Assembly (NCBI RefSeq): GCF_001456025.1
Contig: NZ_LMTZ01000107.1
Coordinates: 62,001-126,000, forward strand
Direction of reading: 5' to 3'
Origin: Mastigocoleus testarum BC008
GTDB taxonomy: Bacteria > Cyanobacteriota > Cyanobacteriia > Cyanobacteriales > Nostocaceae
Length of the DNA: 64,000 bases
The notes under the pieces are model-generated. The model searched no databases and was not told the DNA's origin. It worked only from the letters and a program-made list of their open reading frames with translations. The translations under genes and the position numbers were made by a program. This document shows, in pieces, positions 47,099 through 55,257 of this stretch (position 1 is the first letter of the stretch; each line of letters starts with the position of its first letter).

Positions 47099-48400
47099 TT
47101 ACCGTCGAATCAGATTTACTACTGGTAAACTAACTGGTGCTGCAGCCATTAATCCAGCTAACTTTTGCGCTGTAGGTGAAGCTGTAGCTAAAAAGCGATC
47201 TACGACTTCTTCTGCTAGTTCTTCTACCGATATTTCTTGGGAATTATCTGTTATTGATTCTGGATTTGTTGATTGTTGGTTTATTACTTGAGCAAATTGT
47301 TCCTTGAGAAATTCTAGTTCGAAGACAAATCCTGGGGTGCGGGTGTTTCCAAAACCTGCGAGAACTTTTGACCACTGTGCTAATGAGAAAGCTTCTAGAG
47401 TTACTACAGGTAACTTTAAAATTTGCTCCGTTTCCAGTTCTTCCCACAGGGATGGTAACACCAACTTAGAATTAGGTACGCCGGGATTAAAAGCACTCAA
47501 CTGTAGTTTATAGCCTAAACCCAACTGGCTACTTTGCCATAATCTCTCGGGGAAAAGTTGCATAATTGCTGTTGGTAGTTTATTCGACAATTTATGCAAG
47601 CATTCGTAAATATTATTTTGCTGCCAAATATTAGACGTACAATCACTAACAATGAGAATTAAACCACGTTTGTTACTATGAATTAGCTCTCGGTAGCTGT
47701 GTTTATAATGACTTTTTTGATTTCCTTTTCTGCGTCTACTTAATTCTAAATAACGACAATCTGTACTTGAAAAACTCCAAACTCTAACAGTACGAAATGC
47801 CCCATGATTTTGCAACAGTTGCTGTAATTCATCAACAGTTTCTGTCCAAATAAATGAAGAACGGGATTCTTCTACCACAAGTTCTAGATCCAACCAGCGC
47901 TCTGGTTCCGGTTTAGTGACAGGTAACCAAATATTTTGTTCTGCAATCCGATTAACAGTAGCTTCTGCATCAATAATAGTTCTAGTACTGGAAGAAACCT
48001 TCCGCATCAAAGGTCGCAAAGCCCTACCAATCGGTAGTTTATTTTGAATCGCTGGAGCTGCTGGTACTTGAAATGGTAAGCCTTTGGGGGTTTCTTCCGA
48101 TTCAAAATCTTGATTTATTGCTTTTTGCTCGTAAACTTCAACAGTTGAGTTTGTCTCTGAAGAATCCAAATCACTTATTGGTGTTTCCTCAATCTCATTA
48201 ATAATTACTTGGTCTTCTGATTCTAAGGAATTGCTCTGTTCTTCCACTGTTTCAATTTCCACAACTCCCATTTGCAGGGTTAACCAAATAGCATCAGCTA
48301 TATCTTCATCACTCAGACCTAAACCCTTAATTAACCCACTGCGTTCTAAATGGGTAACCAAACGTTCAACTGTATGATTTGAAGAAGAAAGCTTACTCAT
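47099..48400 (-). CDS. SAV_2336-type vWA-domain protein, module B (interrupted by in-frame stop)
   Basis: 433 residues before a TAA that truncates the protein relative to its module A paralogue. The N-terminal helical domain (LTHLERSGLIKGLGLSDEDIADAIWL) and an acidic linker precede a vWA domain (about 130-330), beginning ALRPLMRKVSSSTRTIIDAEATVNRIAEQ. The MIDAS-like motif is VVEESRSS, with Glu where module A has Asp (VVDESNT). The end LPVVNLIRR matches LPIVRIIQ of module A, after which homology continues in frame past the stop. The start overlaps the end of the MoxR gene by 8 bp, so the genes are coupled. Confidence 0.85.
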   Translation of the reverse strand: MSKLSSSNHTVERLVTHLERSGLIKGLGLSDEDIADAIWLTLQMGVVEIETVEEQSNSLESEDQVIINEIEETPISDLDSSETNSTVEVYEQKAINQDFESEETPKGLPFQVPAAPAIQNKLPIGRALRPLMRKVSSSTRTIIDAEATVNRIAEQNIWLPVTKPEPERWLDLELVVEESRSSFIWTETVDELQQLLQNHGAFRTVRVWSFSSTDCRYLELSRRRKGNQKSHYKHSYRELIHSNKRGLILIVSDCTSNIWQQNNIYECLHKLSNKLPTAIMQLFPERLWQSSQLGLGYKLQLSAFNPGVPNSKLVLPSLWEELETEQILKLPVVTLEAFSLAQWSKVLAGFGNTRTPGFVFELEFLKEQFAQVINQQSTNPESITDNSQEISVEELAEEVVDRFLATASPTAQKLAGLMAAAPVSLPVVNLIRR

Positions 48401-49496
48401 CTTCTTCCACCTGACCTAAATCTTGAAGAAGTCGTTCAATCAGTTTATCATCAGTTGATACCCGTCCTTTGGCGACCATAAACAAAGCATTGAGGAGTTG
48501 ATCGTTAGCTAAAGTTTGTGTTTCTCGGTTTTTGATAAAATTATCAACCAATCGATCCAAAGCTTCCTGATTCAACTTGTTGGAATCTTCAGGATCTTTC
48601 ATTTCCTCCCCTAAATGAGCCGCAATGATTCTAACTAAATCCTTTTTCTCTGGCTCTTTCATGGTTAAACGCAAACATCGTCTTAAAAAAGGTGGGGGAA
48701 AATCTCGTTCGCCATTACTTGTTAAAATTACGAAGGGAAATTTCGTACAAGTTACAATTCCTTCATTAATTTCTGCACTAGTTGTTGTATCTGTAGTGTC
48801 TGTATCTGTAGTATTTGTATCTGCACTATAAGCAGTCCGAACTGTAGCGGTTGGAACTTCTTCCTTAATTCTTACCAGTTCGGGAATTTTAAAACGTCCT
48901 TCTTCAAAAATAGTTAAAAGGTCGTTAGGTAAATCGATATCGCTTTTATCAATTTCATCGATTAACAGAACGCGGGGTTTTTCTGATGGAAGTAAAGCTG
49001 TTCCTAAAGGTCCAAGGGTAATATATTTCTCAACGGTTTTGAGTTGCTGTTTTAGTTTTTCTTCTCGCTCCTGTGATGACATTGGTGAAGAATTTTCCTG
49101 TTGCAGTTCCTTCACTTCTTGTAGTCGTTGTAATCTTGCGATCGCATCGTAATTATAAAGTCCATCTTTGAGGGTTGTGCGAGTAGTAATCGGCCAATAT
49201 AACACTTCTCCTAAGTCTAATTCCCTAGCAACCGCATAAGCAAGGGATGATTTTCCCGTCCCTGGTTTTCCCGTAACTAATAAAGGTCGTCGCAAATACA
49301 AAGCTGCATTGACCATTTTAATCTCTTCTTCCCTGACTTGGAAAGTTTCTCCCCTAATTTCGCGCCGAGTTTTTCCCGTATTCTTATCTTTACCAAAGGG
49401 TCGCCAATTTGGAGGATCTGGTAATTTCCAATCCTTTTTAATTTCACCATCTCCGTGAAAAATTTTCCAATTTTCTGTTTGATTATTATTTGTCAT
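48393..49496 (-). CDS. MoxR-type AAA+ ATPase, module B
   Basis: A 367-residue AAA+ ATPase. Walker A is GKPGTGKS, Walker B VLLIDEIDKSDIDLPND, sensor 1 VILTSNGERDFPP, followed by FLRRCLRLTM. A low-complexity DTNTTDTDTTDTTT insert near residue 230 corresponds to a TGTATCTGTAGT-type microsatellite at about 48785-48830, so its length may vary between strains. It partners the vWA protein that overlaps its 3' end. Paralogue of 28082-29284. Confidence 0.9.
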   Translation of the reverse strand: MTNNNQTENWKIFHGDGEIKKDWKLPDPPNWRPFGKDKNTGKTRREIRGETFQVREEEIKMVNAALYLRRPLLVTGKPGTGKSSLAYAVARELDLGEVLYWPITTRTTLKDGLYNYDAIARLQRLQEVKELQQENSSPMSSQEREEKLKQQLKTVEKYITLGPLGTALLPSEKPRVLLIDEIDKSDIDLPNDLLTIFEEGRFKIPELVRIKEEVPTATVRTAYSADTNTTDTDTTDTTTSAEINEGIVTCTKFPFVILTSNGERDFPPPFLRRCLRLTMKEPEKKDLVRIIAAHLGEEMKDPEDSNKLNQEALDRLVDNFIKNRETQTLANDQLLNALFMVAKGRVSTDDKLIERLLQDLGQVEEDE

Positions 49497-49823
49497 AATT
49501 ATTTATCATAGTTAGTTATTTTAGAAATATAACAATCGTATTTGATTCATGAACGGGTGACGGGTGACTCCTGTAGAGACGTTGCATGCAACGTCTCTAC
49601 AATATTTAGGTTCTTGCGTTCCTTTTATGGAAGTTGGAGATTGGTTATAACAAAATCCTTACGAGACAAGGGTTATAAAGAATTATGGTGTTTTTGAAAT
49701 CTGAAATCCTTATCCTATAAGTTTTTCAACGATTTTTAACTTAATTTTCCATAAAAATAACCGAAGAGCCAATATTTATTTTTAAACACAAATTATTTAG
49801 GATTGCTATACACAAATACTTTT
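49497..49823. repeat. Intergenic region with a perfect 30-bp palindrome
   Basis: 49572-49601 is a perfect palindrome, TGTAGAGACGTTGCA joined to TGCAACGTCTCTACA, a dispersed repeat family in the window. The gap separates VMAP from MoxR in module B, unlike the 7-bp gap in module A. No gene seen. Confidence 0.75.
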
Positions 49824-51221
49824 TTAGAGATGTTCTTGAGTTATACGTTGTTCTGGTGGAAGCAAATCTGGATCGTCCCAAAGCAAGCATAAACTGTGAC
49901 CAATATGAGGGGTACTTGAAGCAAAGTATTTTAACCTTGCTTTTTTAACTACTTTTGAAATATCTCTAAGTGTTATTTGCTCCTCTTGTTTGGAACGTTT
50001 TCCCATTAGTTGGTCTAATTCGTTTTCATTGCTAACATCATCAATTCTTTCCCGAATCCATAATGCAAGGGGTATAGCCGATTTCCACAGCATAGTCCCC
50101 GGTTGTTTATCTTGAAAAACATTGGTAATTTTTACAGCAATGATGTCATCTTGTTTGCAGTGGTTTTCGATGATTTTATGATTATCACCACAGCATGGAG
50201 TAAAAACATCAGCAGCCAATTTATTTAATTTATTTTTAAGTTTGCTTCCTTTAGTTTTCCACCTGTAGATTCTTGGATTTGTTCCCTCCATTCTTTCCGA
50301 ACAACGAATAATAACTTCATAGAATTCACCGATTGTCTCATCATCACCGTCAATAGTTTTCCAAGAATCAATGGGGTGATTCATCAGTTCGTAAGGTAAA
50401 AAGACATGAATTTGCTTAATATCTACTCCGCTATTATCGATCCAATACCTCACAAGTTCTGGAACCTTACTTAGTTGTCGATCTATCTTGATTTCGGCTT
50501 GCTCATTTTTCGTAAGTTGTTTGTAGTAAGATTTTTTTCCCGACCTGCTTTGAGCTATATCTTTATTTAACCAAGATTTAACAATATAACTTTCTCCCTG
50601 CTGAAGAATCGCGACAAAAAGACCAGGATAAACTTCCCTTCTTTCCTGTTTTTTCTCTTCCCTTAATCCTGTAATTCTTTGCTTATATCTATCTTCACCA
50701 ATATTTTCTTTAGCCCATATTTCTAAATCTGTATTACAGCTTAGAGATTCGTCTAAGAGTAAATTAATAACAAATTTTTCTAGAGGGCTATATTTATCTT
50801 TTTCTTGTGGGGGAAATCGTAAGGAATCATAAATTAGCTCTGCTGCATTTTTTGGTGTTTTGTCTTTATCAGTTAAAATATCAGGTAAAGATAATTTATA
50901 GGCAACAATTACTTTATCTTTATGCTTATCAAAATAAGGTTTTAAAATATCAATGAGTTTTTTTATTTGAATAAACTCTTTTAATTTTGTATTTCCTGGA
51001 TTATACTCACAAGCTCCTCTAATTAGGTCTTCTAATTTCCCTGTAGATTCAGCCCATTTGATAAGTTCAAAAATAACATTCTTAAGTTTATCCTTCCCAG
51101 CGATTTCTTCTAAGTTGAGGTCAAACTCTAAATCAACCATCATTTTTAAATCTGTATATTCTGGAAAAGCATCAATTAAAGCTTTATAGAACCCTTTACG
51201 TTCATTACTAGATAACTTCAT
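49824..51221 (-). CDS. VMAP (vWA-MoxR-associated) protein with EAD1-like N-terminus, module B
   Basis: A 465-residue protein. Residues 1-85 (SSNERKGFYKALIDAFPEYTDLKMMVDLEFDLNLEEI...LIKWAESTGKLEDLIRGACEYNPGN) fit the small helical effector-associated domain EAD1, which pairs with the same domain on effectors. A helical VMAP-M-like middle follows. The C-terminal ~270 residues are VMAP-C: IKQIHVFLPYELMNHPIDSW, PLALWIRERID and IGHSLCLLWDDPDLLPP. Unlike the module A VMAP it has no protease-like region, so its effector is probably recruited through EAD1. It is first in the module B gene order. Confidence 0.82.
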   Translation of the reverse strand: MKLSSNERKGFYKALIDAFPEYTDLKMMVDLEFDLNLEEIAGKDKLKNVIFELIKWAESTGKLEDLIRGACEYNPGNTKLKEFIQIKKLIDILKPYFDKHKDKVIVAYKLSLPDILTDKDKTPKNAAELIYDSLRFPPQEKDKYSPLEKFVINLLLDESLSCNTDLEIWAKENIGEDRYKQRITGLREEKKQERREVYPGLFVAILQQGESYIVKSWLNKDIAQSRSGKKSYYKQLTKNEQAEIKIDRQLSKVPELVRYWIDNSGVDIKQIHVFLPYELMNHPIDSWKTIDGDDETIGEFYEVIIRCSERMEGTNPRIYRWKTKGSKLKNKLNKLAADVFTPCCGDNHKIIENHCKQDDIIAVKITNVFQDKQPGTMLWKSAIPLALWIRERIDDVSNENELDQLMGKRSKQEEQITLRDISKVVKKARLKYFASSTPHIGHSLCLLWDDPDLLPPEQRITQEHL

Positions 51222-51651
51222 TGCATATTTTTTTCATTACTTAGTATTTTGCTGCTCAAATAGCTACAGCAGCTTTATAATATTTAGAACATATAATCCA
51301 AAGAAAAAATATAATTAAAAGTCAATCTGTTGTTTAAAATACTAACGTATTGACAATTTTACCAATATAATCATATCAAAAGTGTCAACAAAATTTACCA
51401 CCTGAATTCCGTTTCATGTACTTATTTAGGTTAATTATAAAATTATACAAGCCAAGAGGAATAACCACTGATTATCGCTAATCAGTGGTTATTAATAGTC
51501 ATTTACTCAGGCTGACTGTTAATGCTAGTACTAATTGATGAGTTGTTATAAGTTAAATTTTCCTGCTCTGGTCAATAGTTTAAACCTGTAAAAGTAATTA
51601 GTAGAAAGTATGTTGCTATGAGTTAATTAATTAAACGATTTGTTTATTAAT
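51222..51651. other. Intergenic region with long perfect hairpin
   Basis: It contains a perfect 15-bp stem (AATAACCACTGATTA, loop TCGC, TAATCAGTGGTTATT) at 51460-51493, probably ending the minus-strand transcript from 52068. The rest is AT-rich and holds the module B promoter by position. Confidence 0.55.
51460..51493. terminator. Perfect 15-bp hairpin, likely transcription terminator
   Basis: The stem is perfect and the loop is four bases. No long T-run follows on either strand, so intrinsic termination is likely but not certain. It isolates module B from the small secreted protein gene. Confidence 0.6.
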
Positions 51652-52068
51652 TTATACATCCCAATCGTCACCAACTCTTTCCATCAAACGATTTAAGATA
51701 GTATATCCTTGTGGATTGACAACTGTGAGACGGATAAATTCTGCGTCTTTTGGTTGATGTGCGATGACGTATCTGTACTTCCCATTTTTGAAGGTATAAG
51801 TGTAACGACGTCTATTTCCTGAAATTTCAGGGTTTTTCAAAGTTAAATAATCGCCTGTTTTTCTATTTTGAGCTTCGTAAGTGTAAACACCAAATTCATT
51901 TAGTTTCAGCCAAACAACCCATTGCTCGCTAGCGTCCATGAAAGCTCCTTTGGGACGAACAAAATCTACAGGTACAGCAGAAGCAGTTTGAGTATTAAAA
52001 GCAACTTGTGTAACGACCGGTGCAGATAAACCAATAACGGATGCTAGAGCAATAGCTTTAATATTCAT
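51652..52068 (-). CDS. Small secreted protein of unknown function
   Basis: 138 residues from the ATG at 52068, chosen because it has a good AAGGAAAAC ribosome-binding site and begins a clean signal peptide (MNIKAIALASVIGLSAPVV ... TASA). A further-upstream frame start lacks both. The mature ~105 residues are rich in Tyr, Lys and Arg (GNRRRYTYTFKNGKYRYVIAH) and look beta-rich. No family recognised; probably a periplasmic or extracellular protein. Terminated by the hairpin at 51460-51493. Confidence 0.72.
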   Translation of the reverse strand: MNIKAIALASVIGLSAPVVTQVAFNTQTASAVPVDFVRPKGAFMDASEQWVVWLKLNEFGVYTYEAQNRKTGDYLTLKNPEISGNRRRYTYTFKNGKYRYVIAHQPKDAEFIRLTVVNPQGYTILNRLMERVGDDWDV

Positions 52069-52577
52069 TAGTTTGTTTTCCTTTTGAAAGGTGATTTTTT
52101 TCTGTTTGCAATGTGTTGCATGTTCTATGTAACCCTTCAAATAGAAAAATCTTGTTTACGTATTCCTAGTAATTGAAAGTACCAGAATGAAATTTGTCAC
52201 ACAGTTGAACGCCGTCAAAAGACGTATTCCGGAGGAAATAAGTAGACAAAGTTTAAATTGTCACGTTTACTATAATAAGTAAGTTCTGCTGAAAAGGAGG
52301 ATTCGAGAGTAAAGATAAAAAATGAAATGTTGCGTTCTTTTTCTGAAGAACACGTGCTTTGTAGTAAACAGCTACTTTATCTGAAACTCATAGCACTACG
52401 TAATCAAGTTAGAACATCTACAAAATCTGTTTGTCGTAGACGTGCTAAAACCTATGTATAGTGAGCCTTTTACTTTTGTTGGTGCAGCATGTAGGCATGA
52501 CATATTTTGACTTATGTCCTATGGACACGCTGAGATGCGCCTGCGGCGAACGCTAATGAATTGCGCCTAGCGCTATA
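52069..52577. other. Intergenic region, no gene seen
   Basis: AT-rich spacer with repeat fragments at its end: GACACGCTGAGATGCGCCTGCGGCG near 52525-52550 and GCGCCTAGCGCTATATTA near 52562-52578. No supportable gene or RNA. Confidence 0.4.
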
Positions 52578-53018
52578 TTATTGATGAATGCTGCCATCAG
52601 GCATAATTGCTCCTGTTAACTTAGCCCCAATAAAATTAACATTGGTAATATTCGCTTTTCTGAAAGTCGCATTAGTAAGGTCAGCACCGCTAAAGTTAAC
52701 TTCTGTTAGATCGGCGTTAATAAAATCTGCCCATTGTAAATTGCTTCCACTGAGATTGGCTCCTTTGAGGTTAGCTCCAGTGAAGTATGCTCCTTTAAGA
52801 TTAGAATTACTGAGATTTGCTCCAGTTAGATTACTTTTTCTTAGTCTGGCTTTTTCCAGTCTTACTTTATTTAGATTAACTCCAACTAAATTACAACCCT
52901 GGCAAATCTTGGTATCTAGTAGTTGTCTAACTTCAGATGTTATTTCTGCTTTCAGTGGAGTGGCTAAGTAAAGTAGTGAGAATAAAGATAAATAAATAGA
53001 TAATGGTTTAAATTTCAT
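52578..53018 (-). CDS. Secreted pentapeptide-repeat protein
   Basis: 146 residues: a signal peptide (MKFKPLSIYLSLFSLLYLATPLKAE), then LLDTKICQGCNLVGVNLNKV and about 18 pentapeptide units of the A(N/D)L(S/K/T)G type. The Cys-x-x-Cys opening is the same as in the large pentapeptide-TPR protein at 3893-5929 (LLETKNCSGCNL), so the two share a family without the TPR part here. Likely a periplasmic beta-helix; molecular role unknown. Confidence 0.87.
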   Translation of the reverse strand: MKFKPLSIYLSLFSLLYLATPLKAEITSEVRQLLDTKICQGCNLVGVNLNKVRLEKARLRKSNLTGANLSNSNLKGAYFTGANLKGANLSGSNLQWADFINADLTEVNFSGADLTNATFRKANITNVNFIGAKLTGAIMPDGSIHQ

Positions 53019-53352
53019 GTTCGAGATATAGGTAGGGGTGATTTTGGTACTTAGTAACCTAATGCAGCTTCACATCCGTGTTACTAGGGTCACTGGGTTT
53101 TATTTTCTGATTTAACTTAGTTCCAAATTTAAGCTAAAAAGGTGAGGAATTTGTGAGTTTGTTTCTGGTGGTTTTTAGTTCTTGGAAAACTTTACCAGGC
53201 TTGATTTTGACTTATTGACGCGATCGACACCACAGACTATTTTTTGTTCTTGGAGGACATCTTTTTCTGAACACGAAAAGAGAATCAGATGTATTTTTCC
53301 GAAAACAGTAGATGAGCCAATGTATCATTTAATTAGTGAGTCTAAATAGCTT
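53019..53352. other. Divergent intergenic region
   Basis: Upstream of both the pentapeptide gene and the glycosyltransferase gene. AT-rich with a CGCGATCGACAC element near 53219; no gene or clear regulator site. Confidence 0.4.
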
Positions 53353-54441
53353 ATGAAAATCGCTCAGATTGCCCCCTTGTGGGAAACAGTTCCGCCTCCT
53401 TCTTATGGAGGAATTGAGCTTGTAGTGAGTCGTTTGACTGATGAACTGGTAAGACGAGGTCATGAAGTTACCTTGTTTGCTTCCGGAGATTCGCAAACAC
53501 TAGCGTCCCTAGAGGCTGTTTATCCTCGTGCATTACGCTTGGATTCAGAGATTCAAGAAAGACCTTTGTACGAAGTATTAGTCCCTAGCCAAGCTTACCA
53601 ACGAGCGGCGGAATTCGATATCATTCATTCCCACGTGGGAGTTTGGGCATTACCTTTAGCCGAGGTAGTCTCAACACCAACAGTACATACTCTGCATGGT
53701 AGATTTAGTCGGGATAGTAGCGAAATATTTGGTTATCACTCAAGGCAACATTACGTTAGTATTAGCGACGCACAACGTCAAACAGACCTTAACTACGTTA
53801 AGACTGTTTATAACGGCATCGATATTGCTAACTATTCTTACTATCCCACACCTCAAGATCCACCTTACCTAGCGTTCTTAGGACGTTTTTCTCCGGAGAA
53901 AGGACCACAACACGCTATTGCAATTGCTAAGAAAACTGGTTGGCGATTGAAAATGGCAGGAAAAGTAGACGCCGTAGACGTCGAATTCTTTGAACGAGAG
54001 ATTGAACCTTTGATTGATAACAAGCAAATTGAGTTTCTAGGTGAAATTGATCGTGCAGACAAGGCAGATTTGCTAGGTAATGCATCTGCAACTCTCTTTC
54101 CTATTACCTGGGATGAACCTTTTGGCTTGGTAATGATTGAATCAATGGCTACTGGTACGCCAGTAATTGGTATAAAAATGGGTTCAGTCCCTGAAGTTAT
54201 AGCTCATGGAAAATCAGGTTTTGTCTGCGAAACCTATGATGAAATGGCAGAGATAATCCCAGCAGCTTTAGAATTGGATCGCAAAACATGTCGAGAACAT
54301 GTGAAAAATAACTTTACCGTGACCCAAATGGTAGATGGTTACGAAGCAGCTTATAAGAAAGTATTGCAAAGTTCAATAATGCAAAGTCTTATGAAGAATA
54401 ATCGTTTCAATCCTGCTCAACTCTTTTCGTTACTAAGATAG
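53353..54441 (+). CDS. Family 4 glycosyltransferase
   Basis: A 362-residue GT-B-fold retaining glycosyltransferase. The N-terminal domain begins KIAQIAPLWETVPPPSYGGIELVVSRL with the Gly-rich acceptor loop, and has IIHSHVGVWALPLA. The C-terminal donor domain starts YLAFLGRFSPEKGPQHAIAIAK and holds the EPFGLVMIESMATGTPVIG motif with the conserved Glu pair that binds the nucleotide sugar. No polysaccharide cluster surrounds it, so donor and acceptor are unknown. Confidence 0.92.
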   Translation: MKIAQIAPLWETVPPPSYGGIELVVSRLTDELVRRGHEVTLFASGDSQTLASLEAVYPRALRLDSEIQERPLYEVLVPSQAYQRAAEFDIIHSHVGVWALPLAEVVSTPTVHTLHGRFSRDSSEIFGYHSRQHYVSISDAQRQTDLNYVKTVYNGIDIANYSYYPTPQDPPYLAFLGRFSPEKGPQHAIAIAKKTGWRLKMAGKVDAVDVEFFEREIEPLIDNKQIEFLGEIDRADKADLLGNASATLFPITWDEPFGLVMIESMATGTPVIGIKMGSVPEVIAHGKSGFVCETYDEMAEIIPAALELDRKTCREHVKNNFTVTQMVDGYEAAYKKVLQSSIMQSLMKNNRFNPAQLFSLLR

Positions 54442-54705
54442 TCTAATGAGTAGAAAAAGGTTTTGCACTAATCACTTTCGACTAGATATTTGATTCAACT
54501 AGATATTTGATTCAACTAGATATTTGATTCAACTAGAGATCTGAGAACATAGTTTACTCAGAATAATCTAGCTGCGAACTACGGATGTGGCTTGCTTACA
54601 GATAATGGTAAAGATGTCTCAAAAAGGGAAAAGGCTTTCTAAAACCTTCTTATCAATACCTCCGGTAAGTTATAGCCACAGTTCGATCAAAAGGAGAAAA
54701 TCATT
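54442..54705. repeat. Intergenic 17-bp tandem repeats
   Basis: Three tandem units of ACTAGATATTTGATTCA (54482-54532) plus a partial fourth lie just after the glycosyltransferase gene. A ribosome-binding site AAGGAGAAAA precedes the next ATG. Confidence 0.75.
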
Positions 54706-54888
54706 ATGTCAGGCAATAATTGTCCTTATTGTAATGGGAAGCTGCTACGTCACATAAACCATGGTGAAGTTTATTGGTTTTGTAGATCCTGTTGGGTACA
54801 AGAGCAAGCACCCCTTACTTCTATATATCCCCATTCACAAGAGAATGGTATTCCTAATGAAGTAATGATGAATTGTAAGGGCGAATAA
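54706..54888 (+). CDS. Zinc-ribbon microprotein
   Basis: A 60-residue protein with two Cys pairs (CPYC at residues 6-9, CRSC at 27-30) spaced as in a zinc ribbon, and a good AAGGAG ribosome-binding site 9-10 bp before the ATG. The C-terminal half is polar. Such small proteins accompany many cyanobacterial genes; no function can be assigned. Likely genuine because of the ribosome-binding site and intact Cys pairs. Confidence 0.72.
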   Translation: MSGNNCPYCNGKLLRHINHGEVYWFCRSCWVQEQAPLTSIYPHSQENGIPNEVMMNCKGE

Positions 54889-55257
54889 AATACTACAGCA
54901 GAATTCAGGAGTCAGAAGACAGGAGTCAGGAGTCAGGAGTAGAATCTGCTTTATAACTGACTTTCAGTTTTTGAACTGTACCTCACTTAGTTGCAATCCG
55001 CTATAAATCACACCAATGTGATTTTCCAAGAATTTCAAAAATGACAAGGGTTTTTGGGCTAGGGCTATTTTCAAACTGTGTCTCGATTCCTTTTAAGTCT
55101 CGATTCCTTTTAACCCCCTTTAAATCAAAGTCCCCCAACTCAGCGGGGGATTTAGGGGGATCTTATAATCAACAAGTTATGTAGTGTAAATTCACATGTC
55201 AAAAATACACCCTAGCCGAGAAAAATCTTTTCCTAAGATATTCTTGAAATTACGAAA
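54889..55257. repeat. Intergenic region with short repeats and CCCCC hairpin
   Basis: CAGGAGT heptamer runs at about 54906-54940; a TCTCGATTCCTTTTAA duplication at 55081-55112; and a TCCCCC/GGGGGA hairpin at 55131-55150, part of the GGGGGATTTAGGGGGA repeat family that also occurs near 43705. The hairpin could help end the amylase transcript. Confidence 0.6.
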
